The notes: generated by a model not told the origin, from the sequence alone. A stretch of DNA of 14,219 nt from Delftia sp. PS-11 (GCF_029870285.1 NZ_JACSYA010000055.1:1-14219), one strand, 5' to 3'. Positions 1 through 9,100 are shown, counted from the stretch's first letter. Numbers and translations are program-made.

Positions 1-183
1 ACAGCCATGGGGCGGCGCAGCGGCTGTTCCGGGGATGACACTGACGCTGCAGCGTATCGGGCTTGGTCCGGTCCTGACGAGGCACAAGGCCGGCGCAGTG
101 GCGTCATGCAGCCCGTACCAGTCAGGCTTTGGGCGTGAACTGCGCGGCGCTTGCGGGCGGCAGCGGGTCGCCCGTGCCCCTAC

Positions 184-1017
184 CTAGACCGACTCAATGT
201 CGGGGGTGTGCAGGGCTGGCACAGAGGCATCTTGCAGGCGTCGCACGAGTCGTCGCAACGGTTCGCCAACGTCCTTCTGTTTGCGGACATAGAACAGTGT
301 CGGCAGCTGTCGCGTTGTCGGAAAGCCTCGTGTCGGCCAGTACATGCCGTCGTCGCCTTTGGTGACAGCCGGAATGACGCGGTACCTTGGCTCATCATGC
401 GGATAGCTCAGCGGACACGGGTCGGCTCCCCGAAGCTTGTTCCAATCACGGCGCCAGAATGCGACAAGGTCGCCAACCTGTCGCCGCACGCCCGCGAAAC
501 CGGGCACGCGGTAAAGACTGAACCAGTCCTGGAAGAGCGCCGCGCGGTTGTAGTGCGCCGTGTGCAGATGAAGGCGCTCGCGCCAGGCACTGACCGTGGC
601 AGCATCAAGGCGCCAGGTGAGGCCAGGCCTGTCACGCCCCTTCAGTGTCATCGTGACCAGCTCGAACTCGCGGTATCGAATCGGAAGCTTGGTCGCATCC
701 GCCAATCGTTCGAGTTGATGGGCTACGTGCTCCCCGGGCGAGACCAACAGAAAGAAGTCGACGGTCATCTCTTGGTTGAGGCCGAGCACCAGCCGCGCGT
801 TGCCAAGGCCTGCGGCCTTGCGGCGATACCGCTCGTTCTTGTCCCAGTGAATGCCGTAGGCCTCGGCAAACTTCCGCACAAGGCCAAGGGCTCTGTGTGG
901 CGGAATCGTTCCAGTGGCGTAGTAGCGGTAGCCGTCACCGACGGCTTCTTGGATGCGCTGAAGGAGGACGGTCTTGGCGATGAGAACGGTGGGGTTGTAA
1001 GTGGCGGGGCGTGGCAT
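184..1017 (-). CDS. Unrecognised 277-aa protein, probably mobile-element associated
   Basis: I do not recognise this family. The minus-strand reading is a continuous, protein-like sequence with balanced composition, while the overlapping plus-strand ORF is low-quality and is rejected. I chose the ATG at 1017 (N-terminus MPRPATYNP) because a GGAG lies about 10 bases upstream; an in-frame GTG at 1047 would add ten residues with no better ribosome site. The protein is rich in Arg, Trp and Tyr, with a basic helical stretch near residues 50-75 (GIHWDKNERYRRKAAG) and a Trp/Arg-rich centre (FWRRDWNKLRG). I see no signal peptide, membrane segment or nucleotide-binding motif. A composition like this would fit a nucleic-acid-binding accessory protein of a plasmid or integrative element, but that is inference. 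It is transcribed alone, away from the defence genes, with a candidate promoter at 1153-1181. Confidence 0.7.
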   Translation of the reverse strand: MPRPATYNPTVLIAKTVLLQRIQEAVGDGYRYYATGTIPPHRALGLVRKFAEAYGIHWDKNERYRRKAAGLGNARLVLGLNQEMTVDFFLLVSPGEHVAHQLERLADATKLPIRYREFELVTMTLKGRDRPGLTWRLDAATVSAWRERLHLHTAHYNRAALFQDWFSLYRVPGFAGVRRQVGDLVAFWRRDWNKLRGADPCPLSYPHDEPRYRVIPAVTKGDDGMYWPTRGFPTTRQLPTLFYVRKQKDVGEPLRRLVRRLQDASVPALHTPDIESV

Positions 1018-1152
1018 GAACTGGCGACTCCATAACAGGGATGCCACGTGTAGGCACTGGAAAGCAGGCGCTCTGGCCGGTCGCCGTTGGCGACCGCACT
1101 AAAAAGGATTCCAAGGCGAAGACGGGAGCCCCGTCGAGTTCCACGGCAGGTA

Positions 1153-1181
1153 GCTATACAAAGCAGATTCGATGCTGGCAA
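1153..1181 (-). promoter_or_regulatory. Candidate sigma70 promoter for the 277-aa gene
   Basis: On the minus strand, TTGCCA (1181-1176; five of six matches to TTGACA) is followed by a 17-base spacer and TATAGC (1158-1153; four of six to TATAAT). It points at the ATG at 1017 and would leave a leader of roughly 130 bases. The call rests on sequence match only. Confidence 0.45.
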
Positions 1182-1479
1182 GCGGGACTCTCACCCCCTA
1201 CCGGCGTATCACTCGTATCCCCTGGGTCGAGCGATGCTCCCCAGGAACCATCGGGGCGTGAGGCCCCCTACAGCTCAAATCTCACACGAGCCCCCCCACC
1301 GGACATCTCATCCGGTTGGTGGACTGCGGAAGCCGCGTGCATCTAACAGTGCTGGCGCGGCAAACAACGGAGCGCGGGTGGTCGTATCCAACAGGCTGAA
1401 AAGCTTGAAGGCAGCGACCTCAATTCGGAAGGGAGACTGCAACTCCCACCCGACGACTCCATTCCCAGGACTGGCCGAT
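1182..1479. other. Non-coding stretch with nothing recognised
   Basis: Short ORFs run through this stretch in several frames, but they are Pro/Arg/Ser-rich, overlap each other and resemble no family. I see no tRNA, insertion-sequence end or clear repeat. It lies between the promoter of the left gene and the hairpin-rich segment, and may hold the promoter or 5' part of the structured RNA proposed there. Confidence 0.4.
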
Positions 1480-2350
1480 GCCAGGATTGGGCGACGAGGG
1501 CACGCTGGCCCTGGGGGAACATCGCCTCGGCGATGGAAACCAGGATTGGCGCTCAAATCGATACCGTGCAGCGATGCACGGGCGGGGGCAGCTCGAGAGG
1601 GCTGAACCCGTGTCTGAACCGACACGCCTGAGGCGTCACGAAAGGACGCAGGCCACCAGAGAGAGATTGGACGGTGGCGGCCCTGAGGGTTGCGCATGAT
1701 GCGCAGCTCACGAGGGGTCGGCGAATAGCTTGGCGGAGAAGCACCCGGGCCGGAAGGCTCGTGAAGAACTGGTGCAACAGACTGGACACATAGGGCGTAT
1801 CGCCGCAACAGCGGCGACAAGCAAGAGAGCGATGAAGGTTGATGCAGGTAAGGGAGCCGTTACGGAATCCTGGGCCCCTGAAAACCTATCCACGCCACGC
1901 GCGCGGGGGGTGAGGTGGATGTTCCGCCATGTATGCAGCAACCAGAGCTCGCGTTCGATGTGTTCGCGCGATTTGAGAGAACTCGGGAAGGTCTACAGCT
2001 GGTCGGCGTGAGAAACCGACGTTGAGCCATGACCGGGAGACTTGTTGAGTAGCCACAACGGGGCCGTTCGCACAGCGCGACGGACCGGTGAGTGGGAGCC
2101 CCCCTGCAGACTTGCTGGATGTGGGAAGGGTCGAAAGACGGGAGCGGGGCGCTATCCGAGGCGCTGATGTTTGTGTGAGATGACCACGTCGGGAGACGTT
2201 GTCCGAGCTGATGTCGAACCTGCCGTGCGGGGTGAGAGCCGCACGGCGCTGGCCAGAAAGCCAGCCATGGGGAGTATTGGGTCGAGGAATTGTGTTTCCG
2301 TGATTCATGATTTCTTGATTCAAACCCCCGGTCCTTCGGGACCGGGGGTT
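1480..2350 (+). ncRNA. Candidate large structured RNA, possibly group II intron-derived
   Basis: No plausible protein is encoded here, yet the plus strand is packed with perfect hairpins. Examples are 1520-1535 (CATCGC arms), 1564-1581 (seven pairs closed by a GCGA GNRA tetraloop), 1609-1626, 1652-1678, 1691-1705 (TGCGCA arms), 1800-1817 (seven pairs, AACA loop), 2002-2020 and 2222-2247 (nine pairs, GGTGAGAG loop), followed at once by 2248-2265. A terminator-like hairpin closes the segment at 2323-2350. The style, with GNRA loops, many GAAA/GAGA joints and ORF-poor GC-rich sequence, recalls domain I to III of bacterial group II introns. I cannot find a proper domain V with its AGC triad and two-base bulge, nor a reverse transcriptase, so it would be an ORF-less or decayed copy. 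The alternative is an independent large ncRNA. Both ends are estimates; the 3' end is set by the terminator. Confidence 0.4.
2323..2350 (+). terminator. Strong hairpin terminator, perhaps bidirectional
   Basis: Two 12-base arms (AACCCCCGGTCC and GGACCGGGGGTT) pair perfectly around a TTCG tetraloop. On the plus strand the stem runs into TTATTTC, a modest U-tract, so it best terminates the structured RNA to its left. The sspE stop lies about 120 bases away on the other strand, so it could also stop the ssp operon transcript, although the minus-strand side (TTTGAATC) is less U-rich. Confidence 0.7.
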
Positions 2351-2473
2351 ATTTCAAGAACAAGGGCCACGGGGTGTCAGTCGAGTGTTCGAAGGCGCAA
2401 TCGCAGACGCAGGGGAGCCAGGCGTAGGGCCCGGCTTCACTATTCCAAATCCTACGAGAGTCCAAACCAAAGC

Positions 2474-4894
2474 TCAAACGTTGGACCACCCAATCCAAGG
2501 TGCGAGTCGCTGCCAAACCAAGTCTGCGAGCTCACGACCTCGGGCGTTAACCGCATCAAGGTTCCATTCGCCCTTTACATTGCTAATGGCATGAACGTGT
2601 GGCAAATACTGGCCTGCATAAAGATTCCCGGCCACCTCGGTAACGTCGATGCCAGCATCGGCCATCTTCTTCAGGATAGTCTTTGCTTCGTTCTCGGTCT
2701 TCGCCGATAGCGCAGCAAACAGTGAGCGCTTCTGGTCCCAAGGACGGTCGCTGAGCGATGAGTTGCAGCGGGTTGGCACCAAAGTCAAGTTGCCCAGGCG
2801 TTCGAACTCTTCGTCTTGGTACAGGTCCTGTGACCAGCCCTTGGCCTTCGAGCGTGGTGCGATATGCTCAATTGACGTGAATTGGTCGCCAACCCAAGCA
2901 TCGAGAGTCAATGTCGGGTTGCTTCCTGCCTTGCCGCGAGTGAGATGGCCGTCTGCACCCTCCACGACATCGTGGAAAGCTAGTAGCAGAACGAATCTCG
3001 CCAACGTTGTGTTGATTTCCCAAAGTGGTTGCACGACCGTCTTCTCAATCCACTCCGCCTTTCCTGCAATGTTGGCACCGTGCTTCTTGCTCTTTCGGTC
3101 CGCCTGCAACCGCGATATCAACGCTGCCTGCACAGCCTGAACTGTCGGGAGTGGCCCATCTGCTCGTTTGCCGCGGGCAAGCGCAGGCACGCCGTGTTCA
3201 AGCGAGCCTTCACCCATCAGAGACCGGTAGACCTCGTCGATGCGGTCGGTGGTGCTGCGCGAGGAGCGCCAGAGAACAGTGAACGCTGTGACGGCCTGTA
3301 CAACCTCACAAAATGTGCTGAGCGCCTTTTTTCGGTCGGCAGCGTCCTTCTGCGTGCCGACGTCGGCCGCATACTGAGCAAGCAGTGGAGCTGTGATGGT
3401 GTGGCCGAAGTCCACCAGGAAGCGAAGGCAAAGCGCCGCCGGCTCGGGAAGCTCGAGGCCATCTACCTTCGGCTTGTCTGAACCATTGACCCACACGCTG
3501 TCAAAGAAGCGGGAAAGCTCTGCGAGGTGGCGGATGAACTCTTGCTGTTGCTTGCGGTCGCTGTAGGAGTCAAATGCCTCCCGCATGAAGCGCCGCTGGT
3601 CCGCCAGGTTCTTCGAACGCTTCTCTCCGAGCTCGGCCAGCGCGAAGGCAACCAGCAGGTCGGCCGACCGCTTCTGACGCTCGTCAGCACGATTGACCTT
3701 GCGGATGTAGTCTCCGGCAATCTCAAGCTGCTTCTTTTCCTCCGACGAGTTGTACTTCGTCATGCCGACCGACTGAACAACCTTCGGGACAAAGGTCTCG
3801 AGGGCAGTTAGCGGTTGGCCGGTGGTGTTCAAGGCCTCAAAGACGTCGAATGCGAAATCTTCGGTCGTTGCGGTCACAACCACCAGCGTGATGCGCTCCA
3901 GGGCGAACTTCGCGAAGAACAGAAGGGAGACCAGGTTGGTCGAGGCATCCCACCACTTTCTCGAACGTGCATCTTCCGCGCTGGGCTTCTCGCCTGCGTT
4001 CGCGGCGGCTTGCGCAAGCAAAAATTGAGGCGAGAGAACGGACTCCAGCGCCGTCTTCATCGAATCCGGGAACTCCTCTCCGAAAAGGGTGTCCTGCTTG
4101 TTTTCGTCCTGAACGATACCGAGCAGCTCCGGAAATTCGTCATCACCAGGCAAGTTGCGCAGCTTATCGCGCATCACCTTCAGCATCTTGATGAAGTGCT
4201 TGCGCTGCCCCTCGTTCGCGGCTCCGTCAGCTGTTTCCTTCAGGACGTTGGGGAATTTGGCCCAGTTGGGGTCCAGCTGTTCTCGGAAGCGGACAAACTC
4301 GAACAGGAGCCAGGAGATGGGCGAGTTGTATGTCGCTTTGTCTGCCTCATAGGACCAGGTGTCCACGAAGGCTCGAATCATCTTCGGGAAATGCCTGAAC
4401 TCGCCCTCGCCGTTGTTCTGTCGCTCGGACAGCATCTGGGAAAGCAGGCCACGCATATCGTTCACACGCGTTTCCAGCCACTGGCGGGCGTCGTCGCTGT
4501 CCTTCGCCTTACCCTTCTTGAGCTCTGCCCACTGCACCTCGATTTCGAGAAGTAGGGCCAAGCACAGCATCAGCAAGGTTGTCAAGCGTTGCTGGCCGTC
4601 AATGACTGACATGACCTGCGTGTACACCTGGTTCTTGACCAAGGGGCTGATGGTCGACTTCTTCGAGTCGTTCATCGCAATGATGGTCCCGATGAACGTG
4701 ATGGACTCATCGGGGCGCTTGAGCAGCGCGTTCAGACCTTGAATAGTGTCATCGATGAGGCGCTCAACATTCGTCTTGTCCCAAGCGTAGTCGCGCTGGT
4801 AGGGCGGGATGTATAGCCCGCGACCATTCTTCGACACGAAGTCGTAGAGACCTTCCGACTCAGCGTCGAATATTTTCTGTCCAGGACTCGGCAC
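2474..4894 (-). CDS. sspE: SspE-like DUF262/DUF1524 restriction effector
   Basis: This 806-aa protein has two recognisable ends. The N-terminal DUF262 (GmrS/ParB-like) domain shows IPPYQRDYAW at residues 29-38 and the signature IDGQQR at 98-103. The C-terminal DUF1524 (HNH-like nuclease) signature shows IEHIAPRS at 675-682 with candidate catalytic His677, then GNLTL at 701-705, Asn711 and Lys722. In the known Ssp system, SspE senses phosphorothioate-modified DNA, hydrolyses NTP through its DUF262 part and nicks DNA through its DUF1524 part, protecting the modified host and blocking phage replication. The start is GTG at 4894, fixed by a consensus AGGAGG seven bases upstream; the first residues then match the family. 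It is the last gene of the operon, 23 bases after sspD, so modification and effector are probably co-transcribed. A free-standing GmrSD-type type IV enzyme is the alternative, but the neighbours argue for SspE. Confidence 0.85.
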   Translation of the reverse strand: MPSPGQKIFDAESEGLYDFVSKNGRGLYIPPYQRDYAWDKTNVERLIDDTIQGLNALLKRPDESITFIGTIIAMNDSKKSTISPLVKNQVYTQVMSVIDGQQRLTTLLMLCLALLLEIEVQWAELKKGKAKDSDDARQWLETRVNDMRGLLSQMLSERQNNGEGEFRHFPKMIRAFVDTWSYEADKATYNSPISWLLFEFVRFREQLDPNWAKFPNVLKETADGAANEGQRKHFIKMLKVMRDKLRNLPGDDEFPELLGIVQDENKQDTLFGEEFPDSMKTALESVLSPQFLLAQAAANAGEKPSAEDARSRKWWDASTNLVSLLFFAKFALERITLVVVTATTEDFAFDVFEALNTTGQPLTALETFVPKVVQSVGMTKYNSSEEKKQLEIAGDYIRKVNRADERQKRSADLLVAFALAELGEKRSKNLADQRRFMREAFDSYSDRKQQQEFIRHLAELSRFFDSVWVNGSDKPKVDGLELPEPAALCLRFLVDFGHTITAPLLAQYAADVGTQKDAADRKKALSTFCEVVQAVTAFTVLWRSSRSTTDRIDEVYRSLMGEGSLEHGVPALARGKRADGPLPTVQAVQAALISRLQADRKSKKHGANIAGKAEWIEKTVVQPLWEINTTLARFVLLLAFHDVVEGADGHLTRGKAGSNPTLTLDAWVGDQFTSIEHIAPRSKAKGWSQDLYQDEEFERLGNLTLVPTRCNSSLSDRPWDQKRSLFAALSAKTENEAKTILKKMADAGIDVTEVAGNLYAGQYLPHVHAISNVKGEWNLDAVNARGRELADLVWQRLAPWIGWSNV

Positions 4895-4901
4895 TCAATT
4901 T

Positions 4902-4907
4902 CCTCCT
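4902..4907 (-). promoter_or_regulatory. Consensus ribosome binding site of sspE
   Basis: AGGAGG on the minus strand, seven bases before the GTG at 4894. It is the strongest Shine-Dalgarno sequence in the operon and decides the GTG start, suggesting SspE is translated independently rather than by coupling. Confidence 0.8.
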
Positions 4908-4917
4908 GATTTTCCAG

Positions 4918-5760
4918 TTATTTGTGGCAGACGAGGCAGGCTCCGCCGCCCTCTTCCTCAAGATACAAGTCGTCGATGTCAATCGGTTCGATGGGAATGA
5001 CGCGCAATGGATTAGGCTTTCGGCGTGCAAGTTCGCGTTGCTTGCGAGCCTCAAAGTCCGCCAGAATTTCCGCCACCCGTTCCGGCTTCTCCAGGTCGGT
5101 CAACGGCTCGCCCTGACTCCAAGTGAACGGGGAGCCATGCTCCAGCGCGTTCTTTTCGTACGCCTTCGCGTCCTCGAACGCATCCGGGTGGGTTTCCTTC
5201 AGCCTAACCCACTCAACCTTTTGCTGGAAGAAGCAAAACGTACAGCCGCTTCGCGAACGCCAACTGTAATACTTTGGAAGCCCCAGGCCAGAGCCCTCTA
5301 GTAGTTCAAACACCCCCGCCTTGTCGATACCGTGCTCTCGGAACGGCATACGAACAATCAAGTTCTCATGCTGGGCGACCATGCCTTCCCGGTGCTCTTC
5401 GTCCGCGCGGATGGCAACATAGCTGTACACCTTGTCTCCCGCATCAAGGGACGGCTTAATCCACTGCTTGAAGGGCTCCAGCTTCAACTTGCGAGTGCAC
5501 CAGCGAGTCTGAGGTGACGGCAGGAAGCTGTTATATGTGCGCAGCCAGAAGTCGAAGTCTCGATGCGGATTCAGGTAGTGAATCTTGCGACCAACGAACC
5601 CCTCAAGCTGGCCGAGGAACGCGTAGACCTCGGGCAGTTCCTTGCCGGTGTCGGTAAAGAAAAACTCGAGCGGGATTTCTGGGTGGTGCAGGCTCATGTA
5701 CACAGCAAGAGCTGCGCTGTCCTTCCCGCCCGAAAGACCAAGTACGTGTCGTTCAGCCAT
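4918..5760 (-). CDS. sspD: SspD, PAPS-reductase-family ATP pyrophosphatase
   Basis: This 280-aa protein belongs to the phosphoadenosine-phosphosulfate reductase/N-type ATP-pyrophosphatase superfamily that includes DndC, SspD and BrxP. The PP-loop SGGKDS sits at residues 10-15, right at the N-terminus. Next come TDTGKE at 36-41, RWCTRKLK at 87-94 (Cys88) and SGCTFC at 171-176 (Cys173, Cys176). Cys88, Cys173 and Cys176 fit the DndC-like set proposed to bind an iron-sulfur cluster. A further pair, Cys275 and Cys278, lies in an acidic/Gly-rich tail (CLVC). In Ssp systems the enzyme activates the DNA backbone phosphate with ATP for sulfur insertion. The ATG at 5760 overlaps the sspC stop by 8 bases, indicating translational coupling, with an AAGGGGAA upstream as ribosome site. 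Context, not the fold alone, separates SspD from BrxP or DndC. Confidence 0.87.
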   Translation of the reverse strand: MAERHVLGLSGGKDSAALAVYMSLHHPEIPLEFFFTDTGKELPEVYAFLGQLEGFVGRKIHYLNPHRDFDFWLRTYNSFLPSPQTRWCTRKLKLEPFKQWIKPSLDAGDKVYSYVAIRADEEHREGMVAQHENLIVRMPFREHGIDKAGVFELLEGSGLGLPKYYSWRSRSGCTFCFFQQKVEWVRLKETHPDAFEDAKAYEKNALEHGSPFTWSQGEPLTDLEKPERVAEILADFEARKQRELARRKPNPLRVIPIEPIDIDDLYLEEEGGGACLVCHK

Positions 5761-8700
5761 TCTTATTCCCCTTGCCCTGTTGCTTAACCATCATGGCCCC
5801 GGCCTCGGCGAGGGCAGCCAGGATGACCTCTTTGCGCTCGCCTTGCGCATCAGCCAAGAATTGCTTCACGAGACGGTCCACCGCAGGCGTGTCCGTCTCC
5901 GAGATGTCTACAAAGCCTGTGGCGTCTTGACCGTGGCTGGCACCAAAGACCACACCAATCACCCGGCGGGTCGACGGCCTGCCGCGCAGGGGAGCCATCG
6001 TCTCCGCCTTGCGAAAGTCCACCGACCAATCCGCCAACTTGGCCATTGCCGCGTCGATGTCTCGGTCGACCCAAACGGCCTGAGGCTTATCCACGGCAAG
6101 GCTGATGAGCGCTTCGACGGTCTCGGCAGACTGGTCGTATGTCTCTAGTCGAGTCGCGAAGGCATCGAGCTTGAAGTCACCCGTCAGCCCCTTCACGGTA
6201 GTCGCACGTTTCCGCAGCTCCGCGTCCGGCCTACTACCATGGTCGAGAGCGTCCAAAGCATGAGCGCGAACACGTGCCAGCATCCGCTGATAGGCGCCAG
6301 AAAGCTCGTCGGTGACCTCCTGAACGCGGCGGTTCAATATGGCCGGGTCTTGGGCCTCCAATAGCGTCGGCAGGTCGGAGAACAACACCCGCAGCGGGTC
6401 GCTTGCCTTCAGCAACATGGTGCGAACTTGCTGTGCTCGATTGGAGACAGTCGACGTCCGCTTAGTCCATCCCGGTAAGCCAACGACAAGGCCTACTAGC
6501 CCGCGCGCCACATCTAGTGGAGCAGCTCCAATCTCGATGCTGGAGCGGTCAGATATGGTCTTTGCCAAAGCATCAACCAGCTTTGCCTTGTCTTTGGAAG
6601 CCTCGACGTGCTGGAAGCGAATCCGGCTCGGGTCGAGCGTCCACTCATCAACAACCGCATCAGTGATATCCGGGGTGAATGTGCCATTCACGTACAGAGC
6701 CAAGGAAGAGCGGTTGGCCAAGAACATCGCCAGCGAAAGCACGGGCATCACTCCAGCACGCAATCCGAAGGGCGGGCGGGCCCATGCAGCGTAAAGCTCC
6801 TGCAAGGTCAGCGACTTGCCTTCTGAAAGTAGTTCGCCTGAGGTGCGCCACCACAACGATTCGAAGGACCTACCACGAGCGTTGAAGTTGGGTTCACCGA
6901 AGCTCCAGCCTTCATCCCCCCGTGGGCGATGCAGGCCCGGGTCGCTCAGGATGGTGAAGTAAAGGCCCGCGTCAGCAGGGAAGCTTTCATAGCCAAGCTT
7001 CGGCAGGTGCCCATGGGTCACCATCCGATTCATAAGGTCTTTGCGCGCCTTCTTGGAGTTGCTCGACGGGTCCTCGCGGTTGATTAGCTCGCTGAAGATG
7101 AACGGCGCTTTGTCGTAGACGTCCTCAGCGATGTCCGAGGCAATCAGGGACAAAACGACAGGGCCTTTGGTCTCCAGCGCGGTCCCGTGGCTGTACCACT
7201 TGGACAGCTCGAAGGCATCTGCGAGTTCCTCTTCAAGCGAAGAACGCACAGCCTCAATACGCCCAACGATTTCCCGACGTGCGACAGAGTCACCGTGTAG
7301 CTCAGGCCGAGTCTTCATGACGCGTTCGGCTGCGGCCAATTCAAGACTCAACTCGATGATTTGCTCTGCGTTCTTGGGGGTGCCAAGCAGCAGTGTCCCA
7401 ACCTCGGTGGCCATACTCGCATGCCGCACTCTGTGCTCGGCGGACCGTACAGACTGCCCAGGCGGCGGCAGGCACAGTAGAAATGCACCAGCACTTGCGC
7501 CCGTGAGCTCAAAGGTCTTTACGACCTTCTCAACATCTTCCAAGCGAACAATGCCGCGGGTAAACCACCGCATTGTTCCGGTCTTCTGATAGTGCCGCTT
7601 CGCCAAAACTGGCTGCAGGTCGCTGAGGGTGGAGATGCGCTCCAGGTCAGGCTCGCCAATCTCGTTTCGGGCCAGATTGATGGCCCCTTCAATGTCGAAG
7701 TCCGAGCCTGCGTAGATGCCCCAAGCACCAAGATGCTTGCGCTCGATAAGGACTTTCCAGTCAGACAGCTCCTCGAGGGCCTTCCGAATCTGCCCCTCAT
7801 CCACGCTAGGCGTGGACACTGCGAGAACAGACTCTTCCGCCACCAGGCCAGACCCGTTGCGGAACATCTCAATCAGGGCGATGGTCTTGGTCAGCTTGAC
7901 ATGGATGTCAGTGCCTTTGGCTTCAGCACGCTCGACAGCATCCGTACACTGAGCCCAGCGATGCCCATCCGGCGACGCGGCAATAGCAGGCTCCAGATTG
8001 GCGCGAAGGTAGTCCCAGTAGGCGGCCGGGCCGTACATGCGGAACCAGTCTGCCTCGTAGCCGTCCAGGAACTCCACGAAGCCCAGGGGCTCTCTCGACG
8101 CAAGAAAGCCGAAGGTACTACGCTCGTTTTGACCAAACCTACGCCGTGAAATTGGACCAAGCAACGCGGCTGTCACGGGGTGCAGGGGCCAGCATGCCTT
8201 CAGCGAATCAGCCAAGGTCGCCGGCGTACCCGGGCGCCGAGTACGAATCGCTGCGGCGATTCTTTCCGCGAACTTGGCTGCGTCCGCCAGAGGCGGAGGG
8301 TCCTCGACCGTGATAGCCTTGCCGACCAACTCGATGACCTCGTCTGCCGCCGCAACGAGCGGGATGTCGACGAACCGTCCTTGGACCTTGGCCCACTCAT
8401 CGCGGGACTGGCGACCCAGCCGTGAAGCGTAGGCCTCGAAGGCCTGATGCAGGATGCCGACTATGACGAGCTTGCCTCGGCAGCGACTAGCGGCTTCCGC
8501 CAGCTCTTGGAAGAAGTAGATGTCGCCACCTTCCTGAGCTGACGCCTCCAGGAACTTGCCCAGTTCATCAAAGACGACAAGCACACCTTGTGGGTGCCGT
8601 TCGGCCGCTTCCACCAGCTCGCCGACCACGTCGGGTTGCTTCTTGCGGGTGGGAGTAAGCCCACGAGCCTTGGCCAAGGCTGCGCTGAGCTCTTGAGTGA

Positions 8701-9100
8701 CCTCTGCCCGCTTACCGACTATAGGCACGACGAGCCAACCATCTCCTTTGGCCTCAAACGCTTTGTGAACAGGACTTCCGTCAGGAAAACCGAGAAGCTG
8801 CTTTGCTTTGGTGCGAACCTTTGTCTGCGCACCAACGAGCGAGCACAGCATCAGGGCCAGAGACGATTTGCCCCCACCATACGGGCCTGTCCAGGTGAAA
8901 GCGCGTTGACGAGTTTCTGTTATCTGCCGAGCCATACTCTCCAAAAGAGAGCTTGCTGTGCCCTGGCAGATGTAGCCCGAAAGGGCGTCCTCACGGCCGA
9001 AGTCGGCGTCAATGCGAACAGAGCGAAGAAACTGGCGCGAGATAGTGACGACGTCAGAGAGCAGCCGCTTTTCGGCGCCGGCAGGAGACTGCTTAAGCAT
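5753..9100 (-). CDS. sspC: SspC, large P-loop ATPase of phosphorothioation system
   Basis: This protein of 1115 aa (1117 if the GTG at 9106 is used) has a clear P-loop ATPase domain at its N-terminus. Walker A is GPYGGGKSS at about residues 72-80, Walker B is VLVVFDELGKFLE at about 173-185 (Asp178, Glu179), and a conserved block around 195-250 includes LVIVGILHQAF and DEWAKVQGRFVDIPL. This block is shared with the large ATPases of modification-based defence operons (SspC and BREX BrxC/PglY type). The long C-terminal part is mostly helical by composition and shows no motif I can name. In Ssp the ATPase works with SspB and SspD in DNA modification. The ATG at 9100 overlaps the sspB stop by 8 bases, the same arrangement as the sspC/sspD junction, and this is why I prefer it to GTG 9106. 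No good Shine-Dalgarno is visible, so translation probably depends on coupling to sspB. Confidence 0.8.
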   Translation of the reverse strand: MLKQSPAGAEKRLLSDVVTISRQFLRSVRIDADFGREDALSGYICQGTASSLLESMARQITETRQRAFTWTGPYGGGKSSLALMLCSLVGAQTKVRTKAKQLLGFPDGSPVHKAFEAKGDGWLVVPIVGKRAEVTQELSAALAKARGLTPTRKKQPDVVGELVEAAERHPQGVLVVFDELGKFLEASAQEGGDIYFFQELAEAASRCRGKLVIVGILHQAFEAYASRLGRQSRDEWAKVQGRFVDIPLVAAADEVIELVGKAITVEDPPPLADAAKFAERIAAAIRTRRPGTPATLADSLKACWPLHPVTAALLGPISRRRFGQNERSTFGFLASREPLGFVEFLDGYEADWFRMYGPAAYWDYLRANLEPAIAASPDGHRWAQCTDAVERAEAKGTDIHVKLTKTIALIEMFRNGSGLVAEESVLAVSTPSVDEGQIRKALEELSDWKVLIERKHLGAWGIYAGSDFDIEGAINLARNEIGEPDLERISTLSDLQPVLAKRHYQKTGTMRWFTRGIVRLEDVEKVVKTFELTGASAGAFLLCLPPPGQSVRSAEHRVRHASMATEVGTLLLGTPKNAEQIIELSLELAAAERVMKTRPELHGDSVARREIVGRIEAVRSSLEEELADAFELSKWYSHGTALETKGPVVLSLIASDIAEDVYDKAPFIFSELINREDPSSNSKKARKDLMNRMVTHGHLPKLGYESFPADAGLYFTILSDPGLHRPRGDEGWSFGEPNFNARGRSFESLWWRTSGELLSEGKSLTLQELYAAWARPPFGLRAGVMPVLSLAMFLANRSSLALYVNGTFTPDITDAVVDEWTLDPSRIRFQHVEASKDKAKLVDALAKTISDRSSIEIGAAPLDVARGLVGLVVGLPGWTKRTSTVSNRAQQVRTMLLKASDPLRVLFSDLPTLLEAQDPAILNRRVQEVTDELSGAYQRMLARVRAHALDALDHGSRPDAELRKRATTVKGLTGDFKLDAFATRLETYDQSAETVEALISLAVDKPQAVWVDRDIDAAMAKLADWSVDFRKAETMAPLRGRPSTRRVIGVVFGASHGQDATGFVDISETDTPAVDRLVKQFLADAQGERKEVILAALAEAGAMMVKQQGKGNKNG

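Noticed and set aside
1..107. Minus-strand ORF open at the left edge starting near 107
   Set aside because: Only about 35 codons, no Shine-Dalgarno sequence and no recognisable motif; too little to call a gene.
151..1035. Long plus-strand ORF opposite the 277-aa gene
   Set aside because: It mirrors the minus gene in a high-GC codon pattern, has no ribosome site and a less protein-like composition; the minus reading also has a promoter and GGAG.
2222..2265. Domain V and VI of a group II intron
   Set aside because: The 9-bp stem lacks the AGC triad, the two-base bulge and a GNRA tetraloop required for domain V, so a complete intron is not claimed.
1886..2323. 145-aa minus-strand ORF in the hairpin-rich segment
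   Set aside because: Its sequence is Arg/Pro/Ser-rich without recognisable motifs, and it is explained by antisense reading of structured GC-rich RNA.
3815..4555. 246-aa plus-strand ORF inside sspE
   Set aside because: It lies antisense to conserved coding sequence with clear DUF262 features on the other strand.
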